This document shows, piece after piece, positions 1 through 8,514 of a stretch of DNA of 64,000 nt (its first letter is position 1; each line of letters opens with the position of its first letter). Position numbers and translations under genes: made by a program. The stretch comes from CAZNXJ01 sp964577115 (GTDB lineage Bacteria; Planctomycetota; Planctomycetia; Pirellulales; Pirellulaceae): positions 82,536 to 146,535 of the forward strand of contig CAZNXJ010000014.1 in assembly GCA_964577115.1 (NCBI GenBank), in the 5' to 3' direction. Under the pieces are notes generated by a model. It did not search any database, had not been told where the DNA came from, and saw only the letters and a program-made list of their open reading frames with translations.

Positions 1-1
1 A

Positions 2-472
2 AACAACAACCCGGATGAAGACGATCAGGCTAGCGTCACCGTGACGCCGGGCGCGATCGACCTACAGCTCTCAAAGACGGTGAACTCGACCACGCCCACG
101 GTAGGCAGCAATGTGACGTTCACCATCACCGTCTCCAACTCCGGACCGGCGAACGCGACGGGTGTCACGGTGCAGGACGTCCTCCCGACCGGACTCACAT
201 TCGTTTCGTCCACCGCCAGCACCGGCAGCTACTCGGCGGCTACAGGGCTTTGGACGGTCGGTAACCTGAACAGTGGTGCCAGTGCCACGCTTCAGATCGT
301 GGCGACCGTAACGGGCACGACGGCGATTACCAACTCGGCCGAAGTCGCAGACGCCGACCAGGAAGACGCGGACTCGACGCCCGGAAACAACGATCCGTCC
401 GAGGACGACTTCGACAGCGTCCAGCTCACGCCGCGGCGCGGGCTTTCGAAACGACAGTTTTTGGCACGCTGA
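2..472 (+). CDS. C-terminal part of a large DUF11-repeat surface protein (5' end outside window)
   Basis: The frame is open from base 2, so the gene begins before the window. The visible 156 residues hold one complete DUF11-type Ig-like module (about residues 19-118: a 'DLQLSKTVN' opening strand, 'VGSNVTFTITVSNSGP', and 'VQDVLPTGLTFVS'), followed by an acidic linker rich in D and E. DUF11 modules are tandem beta-sandwich repeats of very large secreted or cell-surface proteins. The protein ends in a short basic tail, SKRQFLAR. A similar basic tail closes many giant exported planctomycete proteins as far as I recall, and may be a sorting signal (inference). Family assignment is solid; the function of the whole protein cannot be judged from this piece. 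Confidence 0.85.
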   Translation, partial: NNNPDEDDQASVTVTPGAIDLQLSKTVNSTTPTVGSNVTFTITVSNSGPANATGVTVQDVLPTGLTFVSSTASTGSYSAATGLWTVGNLNSGASATLQIVATVTGTTAITNSAEVADADQEDADSTPGNNDPSEDDFDSVQLTPRRGLSKRQFLAR

Positions 473-509
473 GAAGTGAACGCTGAAAGCTCGCATCGAA
501 CCGAGCCTA

Positions 510-540
510 CCGGAGCGTGCGCCTTAATGCGCACGCCCGG
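510..540. terminator. Hairpin between convergent genes, candidate bidirectional terminator
   Basis: CCGG-A-GCGTGCGC, loop CTTAAT, GCGCACGC-CCGG: 12 paired bases with one bulged A. It lies between the stop of the DUF11 protein and the stop of the small exported protein on the other strand. There is no strong T run on either side, so factor-independent termination is not certain. Confidence 0.5.
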
Positions 541-572
541 CGGCTTTGGGGGCCTCGTTACTTTGGGTTCCT

Positions 573-860
573 TCAGAAACCAGATGGCGGGGGCGGCGGT
601 TGCTGCGACATCAGCGCTTGGACGCCCGCGGTGAAGTCGCGGAATGTGGGCAGCGGATTGCCGCGGTAGTAAGTGCGCCGAACGGTATTGCCGTAGAAGT
701 GCAAGGGCCGGTACGGACGGAGATGGATCTCGGTCTTCTCAATCGCCTCGCGCTGGGGACCCCGCGCGATGATTGGACCCGACCAGCCGGGCTCTTGAGC
801 CGCGACTGGGCCGGCCAGCAGCAGCCCGCTAGCCACGGCGAAGGATCCTCGCCAACTCAT
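573..860 (-). CDS. Small exported protein, proline-rich tail
   Basis: About 95 residues. The N-terminus is a clear Sec signal peptide (basic start, hydrophobic 'FAVASGLLLAGPVAA', cleavage after AQ). The mature part of about 70 residues is basic, with many R, P and Y, and ends in a run of five prolines before SGF. No known domain is recognised. The ATG at 860 is preferred over the adjacent GTG at 863 because a GAGGA ribosome-binding site sits 7 bases upstream. It is probably a periplasmic or envelope protein transcribed alone; it is convergent with the DUF11 gene. Function unknown. Confidence 0.65.
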   Translation of the reverse strand: MSWRGSFAVASGLLLAGPVAAQEPGWSGPIIARGPQREAIEKTEIHLRPYRPLHFYGNTVRRTYYRGNPLPTFRDFTAGVQALMSQQPPPPPSGF

Positions 861-1144
861 CACGAATTCCTCACGTGAAAACCTGCACGGCGGCCGCGCC
901 GGACGCCCGGCATCATGCCGCCGGCCGACTCTTCTACAGATCTACACGCTCTGCGCCTAGCGGCCGCCCGCCGGAGTCGATTTCTCGCGAAAATCCGCCG
1001 GTCGCCTGCCGGTTGCGCACGTGTTAGCGGCGATGCGGCGCAGCGTGAAAAAGCTCAATTGCGTGCCACGTCGCAAAGCCTAGAACGGGAGGCGCCCACG
1101 CCGGGCGCGCAAGACGAGGGTGATGGGCCGATTGATATTGCGAT

Positions 1145-1660
1145 CTACTCGACGGGCGTAAGCTGGAGGGTGACGTCGATGCCGCTTTGCTCGAGCCGCT
1201 TCTGAAGCGGTAGCACGTCCCCGACGGGGCAATCGGGGTGCACCTCGAGGCGGATCGCGCGCGAGGAAGGGACGGTGAGCTGCTCCAACAGCTCGTCGAC
1301 CGTGAGCGGCCTGGCTTCACGATGAATTTGCCCCGCGGCATCGATGCGAAACACCTGGGGCGCAGTGGCATTCTCGGGACGCCCGTTCACTCGGTCGACA
1401 AGTTGCTGCGCCGCTTCATTGTGGCGTGCGGCTTGAACCGCGTGCATCTGGTCACCCTGAGCGGCGAGGTCTTTGCGAATAGCAATCTGCGCTGTCTCCT
1501 TTCGGACCTGCATTTGGCGCGCTTGCTCCACGACATCCCTCCGAGCAAGCCAGAAGTAACCGCTGACAGCCGTCAGCAGGCCAAGAAAAAGCAGAAGGGC
1601 AATACACGCGAGCACGGCGTGTGAAGAGCCTTCCGTCTGATGATCATAAGGGTCCCCCAT
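1145..1660 (-). CDS. Single-pass membrane protein with ExbD/TolR-like periplasmic domain
   Basis: 171 residues from the ATG at 1660. One transmembrane segment (about residues 16-40, 'LACIALLLFLGLLTAVSGYF'), then a charged helical stretch of about 60 residues. The C-terminal domain of about 70 residues follows the ExbD/TolR pattern: hydrophobic strand, 'DAAGQIHREARPLTVDELLEQL', a 'IRLEVHPDCPVGDVLPLQ' strand-helix, and a closing GIDVTLQL strand. ExbD/TolR proteins couple the proton motive force to envelope work together with an ExbB/TolQ partner, but no ExbB gene lies next to it, so it may be an orphan sensor or structural protein. The assignment rests on pattern only. Confidence 0.6.
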   Translation of the reverse strand: MGDPYDHQTEGSSHAVLACIALLLFLGLLTAVSGYFWLARRDVVEQARQMQVRKETAQIAIRKDLAAQGDQMHAVQAARHNEAAQQLVDRVNGRPENATAPQVFRIDAAGQIHREARPLTVDELLEQLTVPSSRAIRLEVHPDCPVGDVLPLQKRLEQSGIDVTLQLTPVE

Positions 1661-1967
1661 CGATACCCACTCGCTTTCTGCGTCGCGTTTGCGAATCTTG
1701 GTCCGCAGGCTACCCTCCCGTGATTGGCTCGACGGCCCCTGCGAAAACACCCGTCACGACGCCATTCGATGGCCTACGCGGAATATTTGGCTGGCCAGGC
1801 AGAAAGGGCAAAAGTTCTGGAGCCACCCGCGCTTCGGCCAAAGAACGATCTCCCCCCGATAGGTGCCTGTACGTCAGTATGTTACAACCGACAGTTCGAC
1901 GGAACTAGAAACTCGAGAACCCCGTACAGCGACGCTCGCTGTGCTCCAGAATAGGAAAGGCCTGCTC
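1661..1967. other. Divergent intergenic region, no gene seen
   Basis: 307 bases between the ExbD-like gene (leftward) and the cyclophilin gene (rightward); it must hold both promoters. Short open frames cross it but none has a ribosome-binding site plus a protein-like composition. The last 16 bases hold the AGGAAAGG ribosome-binding site of the cyclophilin gene. Confidence 0.5.
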
Positions 1968-2510
1968 ATGGCAAAGAATCGCAAAGCGGAAGTCGACGCG
2001 GCGGTCGCCGACGTGGATTTTTCGACGCATGATTACCAGGTCGAGTTCGAGACATCGATGGGCAACATTCGGCTTGACCTGATGCCGGACGTGGCACCCA
2101 ATCATTGTCGCAACCTGATCGGCCTGTCGCGCATCGGCTTTTATGACGGAGTGCTGTTCCACCGGGTGATCAAAGGCTTCGTCATCCAGGCAGGGTGTCC
2201 GGAAGGCACGGGGACCGGCGGGCCGGGGTACCGGGTGGATGCCGAGTTCAACGACCGGCCGCACGTCGCCGGGACGCTTTCGATGGCGCGGACGTCGGAT
2301 CCGAACTCGGCTGGCTCGCAGTTTTTCCTGTGTCTCGACCGCGTACCGCATCTGGATGGCAGCTACACGGCGTTCGGCCAGACGGCGGATGACAGCAGCC
2401 GAGAAGTCGTGCTGAAGATTGGCGAGGTGAAGACGAACGCCAATGATCGCCCTCTTCAGGACGTCGTGATTCGAGCGGCCAAGGTGCTGGTGAAACCCAA
2501 GGGGGCATAA
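1968..2510 (+). CDS. Cyclophilin-type peptidyl-prolyl cis-trans isomerase
   Basis: 180 residues. It interconverts cis and trans X-Pro bonds during protein folding. The cyclophilin core is complete: 'FETSMGNIRLDLMPDVAP' opening, 'LFHRVIKGFVIQAGCP' with the catalytic Arg, 'AGTLSMAR', 'SAGSQFFLCL' with the substrate-binding Gln and Phe, and 'LDGSYTAFGQ'. No signal peptide, so it is likely cytoplasmic. The start at 1968 is chosen for the AGGAAAGG Shine-Dalgarno 8 bases upstream; an in-frame start further 5' lacks one. It carries a short N-terminal extension of about 20 residues before the first strand. Confidence 0.93.
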   Translation: MAKNRKAEVDAAVADVDFSTHDYQVEFETSMGNIRLDLMPDVAPNHCRNLIGLSRIGFYDGVLFHRVIKGFVIQAGCPEGTGTGGPGYRVDAEFNDRPHVAGTLSMARTSDPNSAGSQFFLCLDRVPHLDGSYTAFGQTADDSSREVVLKIGEVKTNANDRPLQDVVIRAAKVLVKPKGA

Positions 2511-2585
2511 AAGGCGGGGCGTCTAGCGAGGCTCGTGTCCTTCTTTTCTTCTGGGCCGCGCACTTCGCTGCTGGAGTTGCTCGTT

Positions 2586-3725
2586 ATGGTTCGCCCGCTT
2601 ACTGTACTGCTGCTATTTGCCGTAGTGCTCGCCGGCGTCCTTTGGGCAAGCCAACAGCGCGCCGAGCCGCTGAAGGTTTCTGGTTTTCTGGAAGCGGATG
2701 AAATTCGCGTTGGGTCGCGCGTAGGTGGCCGCGTTGCGCGCGTGCTCGCCGACGAAGGGCAGCTCGTCAAGGCCGGCAAGACGCTCGTCGAACTCGAGCC
2801 GTTCGACCTTGAGCAGCGGCGGGCTGAAGCGCTCGCCGTCGTCGCGCAGAAACGTGCGCAGCTCGACGAGCTCCAAGCCGGTTATCGAACGGAAGAGATC
2901 GAGCAGGCGAAGGCACGGCAGGCTCAGTTGGCGGCCGAGTTGGATAAGCTCCGCGCCGGCCCTCGCCGGCAGGAAATCGCGGCAGCGGCCGCGGATCTGG
3001 AGCTGGCTCAAGCCGAGCTCGATCTGGCGATACAAATCTACGAGCGCACCGCGACGCTCTATCAGATGGGCAGCGCGACGCAGGAGGCGCTTGACGAAGC
3101 CAGCAACCAGCGCAAAGTAGCCCAAGCACGCGTCAAAGCGCGTACCGAGCAACTCGCCCTGCTCGAAGAAGGTACGCGTCCCGAAGACCTCCGCGCCGCC
3201 GAAGCGCGGCTCGCTGAAGCTCAGCGCGGCGTCGAGCTGCTCGTGAATGGCTATCGTCCCGAGCAGATCGCTCAGGCGCGAGCGACGCTCGAGGCCGCCG
3301 AGGCCGCGGCCGCGGCGATCGAACGTCAGATCGCCGAACTACAGATCAAAGCGCCGCTGGACGCGCGTGTTGAAGCCATCGAGCTCCAGCCGGGCGATCT
3401 TGTCGCTCCGAACGCACCGGCGATCACCCTGGTCGATCCGAGCCGCCTGTGGGTGCGCGCTTACGTGCCTGTGCGCCAGTTGCGCTTCAAGGTGGGCGAC
3501 CCGGTCGAAGTCACGGTGGATAGTTATCCTGACGAGGTGTTTCAGGGGTACATTGCGTTTGTCGCGCGGCAGGCCGAGTTTACGCCGAGCAACGTACAGA
3601 CGCCCGAGGAGCGCTCGAAGCAGGTGTTCCGAATCAAGGTGAATCTGGAACAAGGCTTGGGGCGGCTCCGGCCAGGTATGCCGGCTGACGTCTGGCTTGA
3701 ACCGCGAGGGTCGCGCCGTGAGTAG
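2586..3725 (+). CDS. HlyD-family membrane fusion protein (efflux adaptor)
   Basis: 379 residues, anchored by an N-terminal helix ('LTVLLLFAVVLAGVLWAS'). Order: lipoyl half-motif (about residues 30-70, 'GSRVGGRVARVLADEGQLVK'), a long alpha-helical hairpin of about 180 residues, second lipoyl half ('APLDARVEAIELQPGDLV'), then a beta-barrel. The hairpin contains three repeats opening with a G-x-R-x-E/Q-x-I/L pattern followed by Ala/Glu-rich heptads. It resembles YbhG-type adaptors that serve ABC exporters. The stop codon overlaps the GTG start of the next gene, so the two are translationally coupled and probably form one drug or lipid exporter. The start with GGAG upstream at 2586 is preferred to an earlier GTG at 2535. 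No TolC-like gene is adjacent. Confidence 0.9.
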   Translation: MVRPLTVLLLFAVVLAGVLWASQQRAEPLKVSGFLEADEIRVGSRVGGRVARVLADEGQLVKAGKTLVELEPFDLEQRRAEALAVVAQKRAQLDELQAGYRTEEIEQAKARQAQLAAELDKLRAGPRRQEIAAAAADLELAQAELDLAIQIYERTATLYQMGSATQEALDEASNQRKVAQARVKARTEQLALLEEGTRPEDLRAAEARLAEAQRGVELLVNGYRPEQIAQARATLEAAEAAAAAIERQIAELQIKAPLDARVEAIELQPGDLVAPNAPAITLVDPSRLWVRAYVPVRQLRFKVGDPVEVTVDSYPDEVFQGYIAFVARQAEFTPSNVQTPEERSKQVFRIKVNLEQGLGRLRPGMPADVWLEPRGSRRE

Positions 3726-5943
3726 CGACGCGGAACGCGCGGGACAGCCGGTCATCGAACTGCGGCATCTGTCGCGTCGATTTGGAAACCTGACGGCCGT
3801 CGACAATGTCAGTTTTGATGTACCACGGGGCGCAATCTTTGGGCTACTCGGCCCCAACGGCAGCGGCAAGTCGACGATCATTCGCATGCTATGCGGAGTG
3901 CTCGCTCCGACTTCCGGCACAGCACGCGTACTCGGCTACGACGTGGTGAGCCAGGCGGAAGCAATCAAACGCCGCATCGGCTACATGTCGCAGAAATTCA
4001 GTCTCTACTCGGACCTCAGCGTTCGGGAGAACCTGGAGTTCTACGGGCGCATTTACGGGCTCACATCCGAGCAGCTTGGCGAGCGTAAGAATGTTGTCTT
4101 GGCGCTCACGTCGCTCGAGGGACGGCTTGATCAACTTGCGGGCACGCTGTCTGGTGGCTGGAAGCAGCGTCTCGCACTCGCCTGTTCGCTGATTCATGAA
4201 CCCGAGGTAGTGTTTCTCGACGAGCCGACAGCCGGGATCGATCCGGTCGCTCGCCGTGACCTGTGGGATCTGCTGTTTCAACTCGCGGCCGAAGGCGTCA
4301 CGCTTTTCGTCACGACGCATTACATGGACGAGGCGGAGCGGTGCACGCAGGTAGGCTACATTTCGCAATCGAAGCTGCTGGTGCTCGGCGAGCCCGACGA
4401 GCTCAAGCAATTGCCACGCGTTACTCCACCCGGGACGCGCCGCTGGGAAGTCGAAGCGCCGCACACGACAAGCGCCTTGGCTCAGATTCGGCGGCTCGAT
4501 GGCGTTCGCGACGCGACGCTGTTCGGGCAAATGATTCATGTGCTCGCAGACGAACAGCTTGTCGAAACCGACTTCCAGACGGCGCTGGAGAGCGACGAAG
4601 TGCAGGCGCGCCCCATCGCCCCGACGCTCGAAGATGTTTTCGTTACACTCAGCCGCGAGTCGGCCATCCAGCGCGAGTCGCTCGAACCAACGACGATTAG
4701 CGAGCACGCCGAACCACCTAGGGCCATGGCGTCGGGCGCGGCGACCGGGGCCGAGCCGCTTCCCGTTCCCTCCGACGTCATTCCCGCGCGCCGGCCTTTC
4801 TGGGGACTGCACGCGATATTGCTCAAAGAGTTTTCACACATCTACCGCGAGCCGGCGACGCTGTTATTCATGCTGTTCGTCCCGGTGCTACAGACATTCA
4901 TTTTTGGATTCGCGATCGATACACAGATCGAGAACATCCCCACAGTGGTTCTGGACCTCGACGGCCGCCAGGCCGCTCGCCAAATGCGCGACGCTTTCGA
5001 AAACTCGCGCACCTTCACGATCGTTGACCGAGTGCTCGACGAGGAATCGTTCTACCGTGCGCTGCGATCGGGGCACGCCAAGGTAGGGCTGTTGATTCCG
5101 CCGAACTACACTGACCGGCTGCTGCGCGGCGAGCAGGTGGCCGTTCAGGTACTAATCGACGGCAGCGATTCACAGGTTGCCACCACGGCGCTGAACACCA
5201 CCAACCTGCTCGGTTTCCAGCTCTCGATTCGCATCGCTCAGGCCTTCGGTGAAACTCTTCCGACCGTACCGGCTCGCGACCCGGCAGGCAGTCTGGCTAT
5301 GCCCATCGAAATGCGGCCGCGGCTGCTGTTTAACCCCGATTTGGAGAGTACGCATTTCTTTGTCCCGGGACTGGTTGGCATCATTCTGCAACTCGTGACG
5401 CTCTTTCTCACCTCGTTCGCAATCGTGCGCGAGCGCGAACGAGGAACGTTGGAACAGATTTTTGTGACGCCAGTCGGACGTGCCGGTCTGCTCTTCGGTA
5501 AAGTGGTGCCCTACGCACTTATCGGTTTTGTCGAAACGCTGATCGTGCTGACCGTGATGGTGTATTTTTTCGGAGTCCCGATTCGCGGCAGCCTCGCGTT
5601 GCTGCTTGGCCTGTCGATGCTCTTTCTGATCTGTGCGCTTGGTTTGGGGCTGCTCGTTTCGACCATCGCCAAGACACAGCTAGAAGCGATCCAGATTGCG
5701 TTTGTCATCATGCTGCCATCGGTGCTGCTATCCGGTTTTATTTTTCCTCGCAGCCAAATGCCCGCTCTGATCTACGCCATGACGTTCCTTATTCCCGTCA
5801 CGTACTACCTTGAGATCCTGCGTGGCGTGGTCCTGCGCGCGGCGTCGGCGATGGATCTGATGCCGCACATCTTGGGGCTCGCAATTTGTTGCGTTGTCAT
5901 CTTTACCGCCAGCCTGGTCAGGTTCCGCAAACAACTGGCCTAA
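3718..5943 (+). CDS. Fused ABC exporter: ATP-binding domain plus ABC-2 permease in one chain
   Basis: 741 residues from the GTG at 3718, which has a GAGGG site 7 bases upstream and overlaps the adaptor's stop. The ATPase half (about residues 12-310) has Walker A GPNGSGKST (45-53), a signature reading LSGGW instead of LSGGQ, Walker B 'VVFLDEPTAGIDP' and a switch His in 'TTHYMDEAE'. A linker of about 50 residues rich in A, P and E joins it to an ABC-2 type permease: first membrane helix near residue 380, a large extracytoplasmic loop, then five helices to the C-terminus. The parts correspond to YbhF and YbhR/YbhS, or to RbbA minus one ATPase. One permease half per chain implies a homodimer. Substrate unknown; multidrug or cation-drug export is the usual role. 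Confidence 0.9.
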   Translation: MSSDAERAGQPVIELRHLSRRFGNLTAVDNVSFDVPRGAIFGLLGPNGSGKSTIIRMLCGVLAPTSGTARVLGYDVVSQAEAIKRRIGYMSQKFSLYSDLSVRENLEFYGRIYGLTSEQLGERKNVVLALTSLEGRLDQLAGTLSGGWKQRLALACSLIHEPEVVFLDEPTAGIDPVARRDLWDLLFQLAAEGVTLFVTTHYMDEAERCTQVGYISQSKLLVLGEPDELKQLPRVTPPGTRRWEVEAPHTTSALAQIRRLDGVRDATLFGQMIHVLADEQLVETDFQTALESDEVQARPIAPTLEDVFVTLSRESAIQRESLEPTTISEHAEPPRAMASGAATGAEPLPVPSDVIPARRPFWGLHAILLKEFSHIYREPATLLFMLFVPVLQTFIFGFAIDTQIENIPTVVLDLDGRQAARQMRDAFENSRTFTIVDRVLDEESFYRALRSGHAKVGLLIPPNYTDRLLRGEQVAVQVLIDGSDSQVATTALNTTNLLGFQLSIRIAQAFGETLPTVPARDPAGSLAMPIEMRPRLLFNPDLESTHFFVPGLVGIILQLVTLFLTSFAIVRERERGTLEQIFVTPVGRAGLLFGKVVPYALIGFVETLIVLTVMVYFFGVPIRGSLALLLGLSMLFLICALGLGLLVSTIAKTQLEAIQIAFVIMLPSVLLSGFIFPRSQMPALIYAMTFLIPVTYYLEILRGVVLRAASAMDLMPHILGLAICCVVIFTASLVRFRKQLA

Positions 5944-6126
5944 GGCTGGACTTGCTTGCTCGGCCGACCCGACCCCGCTACGCTTGGCTTGCACCGGAGC
6001 TGTTGCGCGAGCCGGCGCGACATTCGTCCCACATGTGGTCGCGTGTAAGCTTCTCCGGGGGCATTGGCCCGGGTGCATTGGCCGATGATTACGTTCCTAC
6101 TGCTTCCGCGAGGTCGCACGTCAACG

Positions 6127-6864
6127 ATGAAGAACTTTCCAAACGCCGTATGGTTTAGCGCTTTAATCGGCGCCGTCCTCTTCTGCAATATCGCGGCGGC
6201 GCAGAACGAGGAAGCGCCGTCGAAACCGCGAGCGTTCCTTGACGGTTCGGAACCGGGATGGCGAACGCTGGGCGCCGATGATTTCGAAAACGTCAACTGC
6301 GATCCGGATACATGGCGCTGGGAAGGTGACGAAGCGCACTGCAAGGGGACGCCGATCGGAGTCATGCGTTCGAAAGAAGTGTTTACAAATTTCGAGCTTA
6401 TGGTGGAGTGGAAACACCTGAAGCCCGCCGGCAATTCCGGCGTTTTCGTCTGGTCGCCACGGGAGTCGCTGGACGCGCTGGAGCCAGGCCAATTACCGCA
6501 AGGAATCGAAATACAGATTCTGGACAATGCCTATGCGGACCAATACGAACAGCGAACGGGAAAGAAACCCGACTGGTTCACGACGCACGGGGACGTGTTC
6601 CCCACCGGCGCATCAAAAATGACGCCGTTCCCTCCCACATCACCGAATGGGTCACGCAGCTTCCCGTCACAGCAACTCAGCCGCAGCGCCGGCCAATGGA
6701 ACCACTACTACATCCGGTGCATCAACGGCGAGGTGCGATTGTGGGTAAATGGGCAGGAGGTGTCCGGAGGAACGGGTTGTGATCCGAGCACTGGTCATCT
6801 GGCGCTCGAATCGGAAGGATCACCGATTATTTTCCGTAACCTTTGCATTCGCGAACTTCCGTAA
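6127..6864 (+). CDS. Exported DUF1080 (3-keto-disaccharide hydrolase-type) protein
   Basis: 245 residues. Signal peptide at 1-24 ('AVWFSALIGAVLFCNIAAAQ'). The mature part is a single DUF1080 concanavalin-like domain: 'WRWEGDEAHCKGTPIGVMRS', 'NFELMVEWKHLKPAGNSGVF', 'GIEIQILDNAY', 'WNHYYIRCINGEVRLWVNG' and a closing 'LALESEGSPIIFRNLCIREL'. DUF1080 proteins are abundant in Planctomycetota, and characterised members act on 3-keto-glycosides or glycans. The ATG at 6127 is chosen because it begins the signal peptide. It is followed by a strong hairpin and has no obvious operon partner. Confidence 0.9.
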   Translation: MKNFPNAVWFSALIGAVLFCNIAAAQNEEAPSKPRAFLDGSEPGWRTLGADDFENVNCDPDTWRWEGDEAHCKGTPIGVMRSKEVFTNFELMVEWKHLKPAGNSGVFVWSPRESLDALEPGQLPQGIEIQILDNAYADQYEQRTGKKPDWFTTHGDVFPTGASKMTPFPPTSPNGSRSFPSQQLSRSAGQWNHYYIRCINGEVRLWVNGQEVSGGTGCDPSTGHLALESEGSPIIFRNLCIRELP

Positions 6865-6925
6865 CTGTGATTGTCGCTTTGCCGATTGTGCCTGCGTAAT
6901 TCCGAGCCAATGATGTAGACGAACA

Positions 6926-6975
6926 CGAGCCGGCAGGGGAAGAGAATCGATTCGATTCTTCCGCCTGCCGGCTCG
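6926..6975. terminator. Long two-part hairpin between convergent genes
   Basis: CGAGCCGGCAGG at the left pairs with CCTGCCGGCTCG at the right, and inside it GGAAGAGAATCG pairs with CGATTCTTCC (two-base bulge). On the + strand it is followed by ATTTGTTTCCCGTTTT. It sits between the stops of the DUF1080 gene and the coiled-coil lipoprotein gene and probably ends both transcripts. Confidence 0.75.
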
Positions 6976-6999
6976 ATTTGTTTCCCGTTTTAACTGCTG

Positions 7000-7656
7000 T
7001 TACATCTGAGCGGCCTCGAGGGCCGTGTCCAGCGCTTTGACAGCTTCGTTGACGGCAGCTTCGTGCTCCCGCCACTTATTGATCTCTACCGACTTTGCCT
7101 CGTCGATTTGCTCTTCGAGATTATTGACCGCGGACTCGACGTCATCGGTCTTTGCTTCGAGAGCTTCCTTTTCCTCGCCCGACAAGTTTTCCGACCGTGC
7201 TTCCATCTCTTCGAGGCGCTGTCGGCCTTCTGCGAGACGTGCTTCGGCAGTGGTCAGAAACGCGTCGCGCTCCTGGGACGCCTGGAACTCGGCTTCCGTC
7301 TGCTGGAGTTCTCGCTGAGCTTCCTCGGTCTCCTGCACTTCCTCTTCGATTTCTTGCTGCGCGTCGCGTCGTGCCTCGATAGCGTCCTGCTCGGCCTGCT
7401 GCGCATCCTCCATCAACTCGTTATCGATGCGAGGCCGCATGGCTTCGTGCCGTAGCGCTTTAGCTTCTTGTTCGCGCTCGTGAACATCATGCATGCGCTC
7501 GCGCCGCAGTTCTTCCGTTTCGCGCTGTTCTTCCGCCAGATCTTGCTGAGCGTCGAAAACGTCTTCCTGGGTTATTTCCTGGTCGCAGCCGGCACCAATC
7601 GTAATGAGCGCCGCGCAGGTCATTGTTCCCAGCCATTTAGAAAGTGTCATACTCAT
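7000..7656 (-). CDS. Lipoprotein with long charged coiled coil
   Basis: 218 residues. Signal peptide with a lipobox ending ITIGAGC, so the mature protein starts at Cys (about residue 24) and is lipid-anchored. The rest is almost entirely E/Q/R/A heptads ('EEQRETEELRRER', 'EARRDAQQEIEEEVQE', 'LEEMEARSENLSGEEKEALE'), predicting a long coiled coil with no globular domain. The ATG at 7656 has GGAG 6 bases upstream. It lies 66 bases downstream of csbD on the same strand and may be read from the same sigma-54-like promoter. Likely an envelope spacer or stress lipoprotein; exact role unknown. Confidence 0.8.
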   Translation of the reverse strand: MSMTLSKWLGTMTCAALITIGAGCDQEITQEDVFDAQQDLAEEQRETEELRRERMHDVHEREQEAKALRHEAMRPRIDNELMEDAQQAEQDAIEARRDAQQEIEEEVQETEEAQRELQQTEAEFQASQERDAFLTTAEARLAEGRQRLEEMEARSENLSGEEKEALEAKTDDVESAVNNLEEQIDEAKSVEINKWREHEAAVNEAVKALDTALEAAQM

Positions 7657-7722
7657 ACTCGACTCCAAAGTTGCGGATGCTCGGTTGCCCTAGCGCTGTA
7701 AACGCCGAGCATCTTCGGTTGC

Positions 7723-7926
7723 TTACGAAAGGCGGGCACGGTCAAAATCGCTGACCTCACGCTCGGCCTGTTCACGCTCGTACCCGTATCGCTTCTGTAA
7801 GCGACCGACCAGTTCTTCCCGCTTGCCGTCGATCCATTCGAGATCGTCGTCTGTCAGTTTCGCCCATTGCTGCTTTACCTGACCTTTGAACTGTTTCCAG
7901 TTGCCCTTCACTTGATCCCAATTCAT
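7723..7926 (-). CDS. CsbD/YjbJ-family stress protein
   Basis: 67 residues, the usual CsbD length. The family pattern is complete: 'MNWDQVKGNWKQFKGQVKQ', 'QWAKLTDDDLEWIDGKREEL' and 'GRLQKRYGYEREQAEREV'. CsbD/YjbJ proteins are abundant, highly charged, soluble stress proteins induced by general stress regulators; their biochemical role is unknown. It is the first gene after a sigma-54-like site 87 bases upstream (8013-8026) and precedes the coiled-coil lipoprotein. Confidence 0.92.
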   Translation of the reverse strand: MNWDQVKGNWKQFKGQVKQQWAKLTDDDLEWIDGKREELVGRLQKRYGYEREQAEREVSDFDRARLS

Positions 7927-8012
7927 AACTGTCTCCTCGGTTGAGCCTCGCGGCCCGGTGTCTCTTTTAACATGTGAAATAACGCGTCATGCTTTATTGT
8001 AGTAATGAAAGG

Positions 8013-8026
8013 GCAAGTGGTGCGCC
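8013..8026 (-). promoter_or_regulatory. Sigma-54-like -24/-12 site upstream of csbD
   Basis: On the minus strand it reads GGCGCACCACTTGC: GG and GC ten bases apart, with TTGC at -12. It deviates from TGGCAC only in the last part of the -24 box. It lies 87 bases before the csbD ATG. Confidence 0.6.
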
Positions 8027-8079
8027 GAAGAGAGCAAACCGCGGATATAAGAGTCGTGTAACGTAAAATGCCGCCTTAA

Positions 8080-8310
8080 TCAGCCGGTGTAGTCCATGAG
8101 CCGATCCCCCGGCTTCTTGTTCTTCTCTTCACGAGGTTGATTGTCCGGATGGGCTGGCGCGGGCGGGAGCAATTCTTCTTCGGTCGGCTTGTTATGGGTG
8201 CTGGCTTCCTCTTGACGCGACTTGGGCACGACGGGCGGTGTTTGAGAGCACGCGCCCTTCTTTGTTTCTTGGGAGGGCTGCGGGGCGATTGGCTTCTTGC
8301 GGCGCGTCAC
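8080..8310 (-). CDS. Small hydrophilic protein rich in Pro, Lys and Glu
   Basis: 76 residues, starting at a GTG with a strong AGGAGG Shine-Dalgarno 8 bases upstream. No signal peptide or membrane segment. The composition is that of a disordered protein ('TRRKKPIAPQPSQETKKG', 'EEELLPPAPAHPDNQPREEK'). No family recognised. It sits among the small stress genes on the same strand. The ribosome-binding site is the main reason to accept it. Confidence 0.6.
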   Translation of the reverse strand: MTRRKKPIAPQPSQETKKGACSQTPPVVPKSRQEEASTHNKPTEEELLPPAPAHPDNQPREEKNKKPGDRLMDYTG

Positions 8311-8514
8311 GATGCAAACCTCCTAATGAGCGTTACCACGCTGCCCTAGCAATCCTTGTAGGAGTCGCGTTCAGGGGCCCTGTGCTCCATCCGCCGGTTC
8401 CCGCGGGGCTTCTGCGCCGAAAGGTCTTTCCCGCAATGAAGCGGAAACGACCTGCACCCAACGACGCGAAGGACCCGCTAGGAACCAACGGCTTGGCGGC
8501 CTTGCTTCCAAAGA

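Noticed and set aside
1724..1954. Small rightward frame between the ExbD-like and cyclophilin genes
   Set aside because: No ribosome-binding site and no protein-like pattern; it lies in a divergent promoter region.
3889..4812. 307-residue open frame antisense to the ABC ATPase
   Set aside because: Shadow of a Walker A/B-containing gene; Arg-rich and without start signals.
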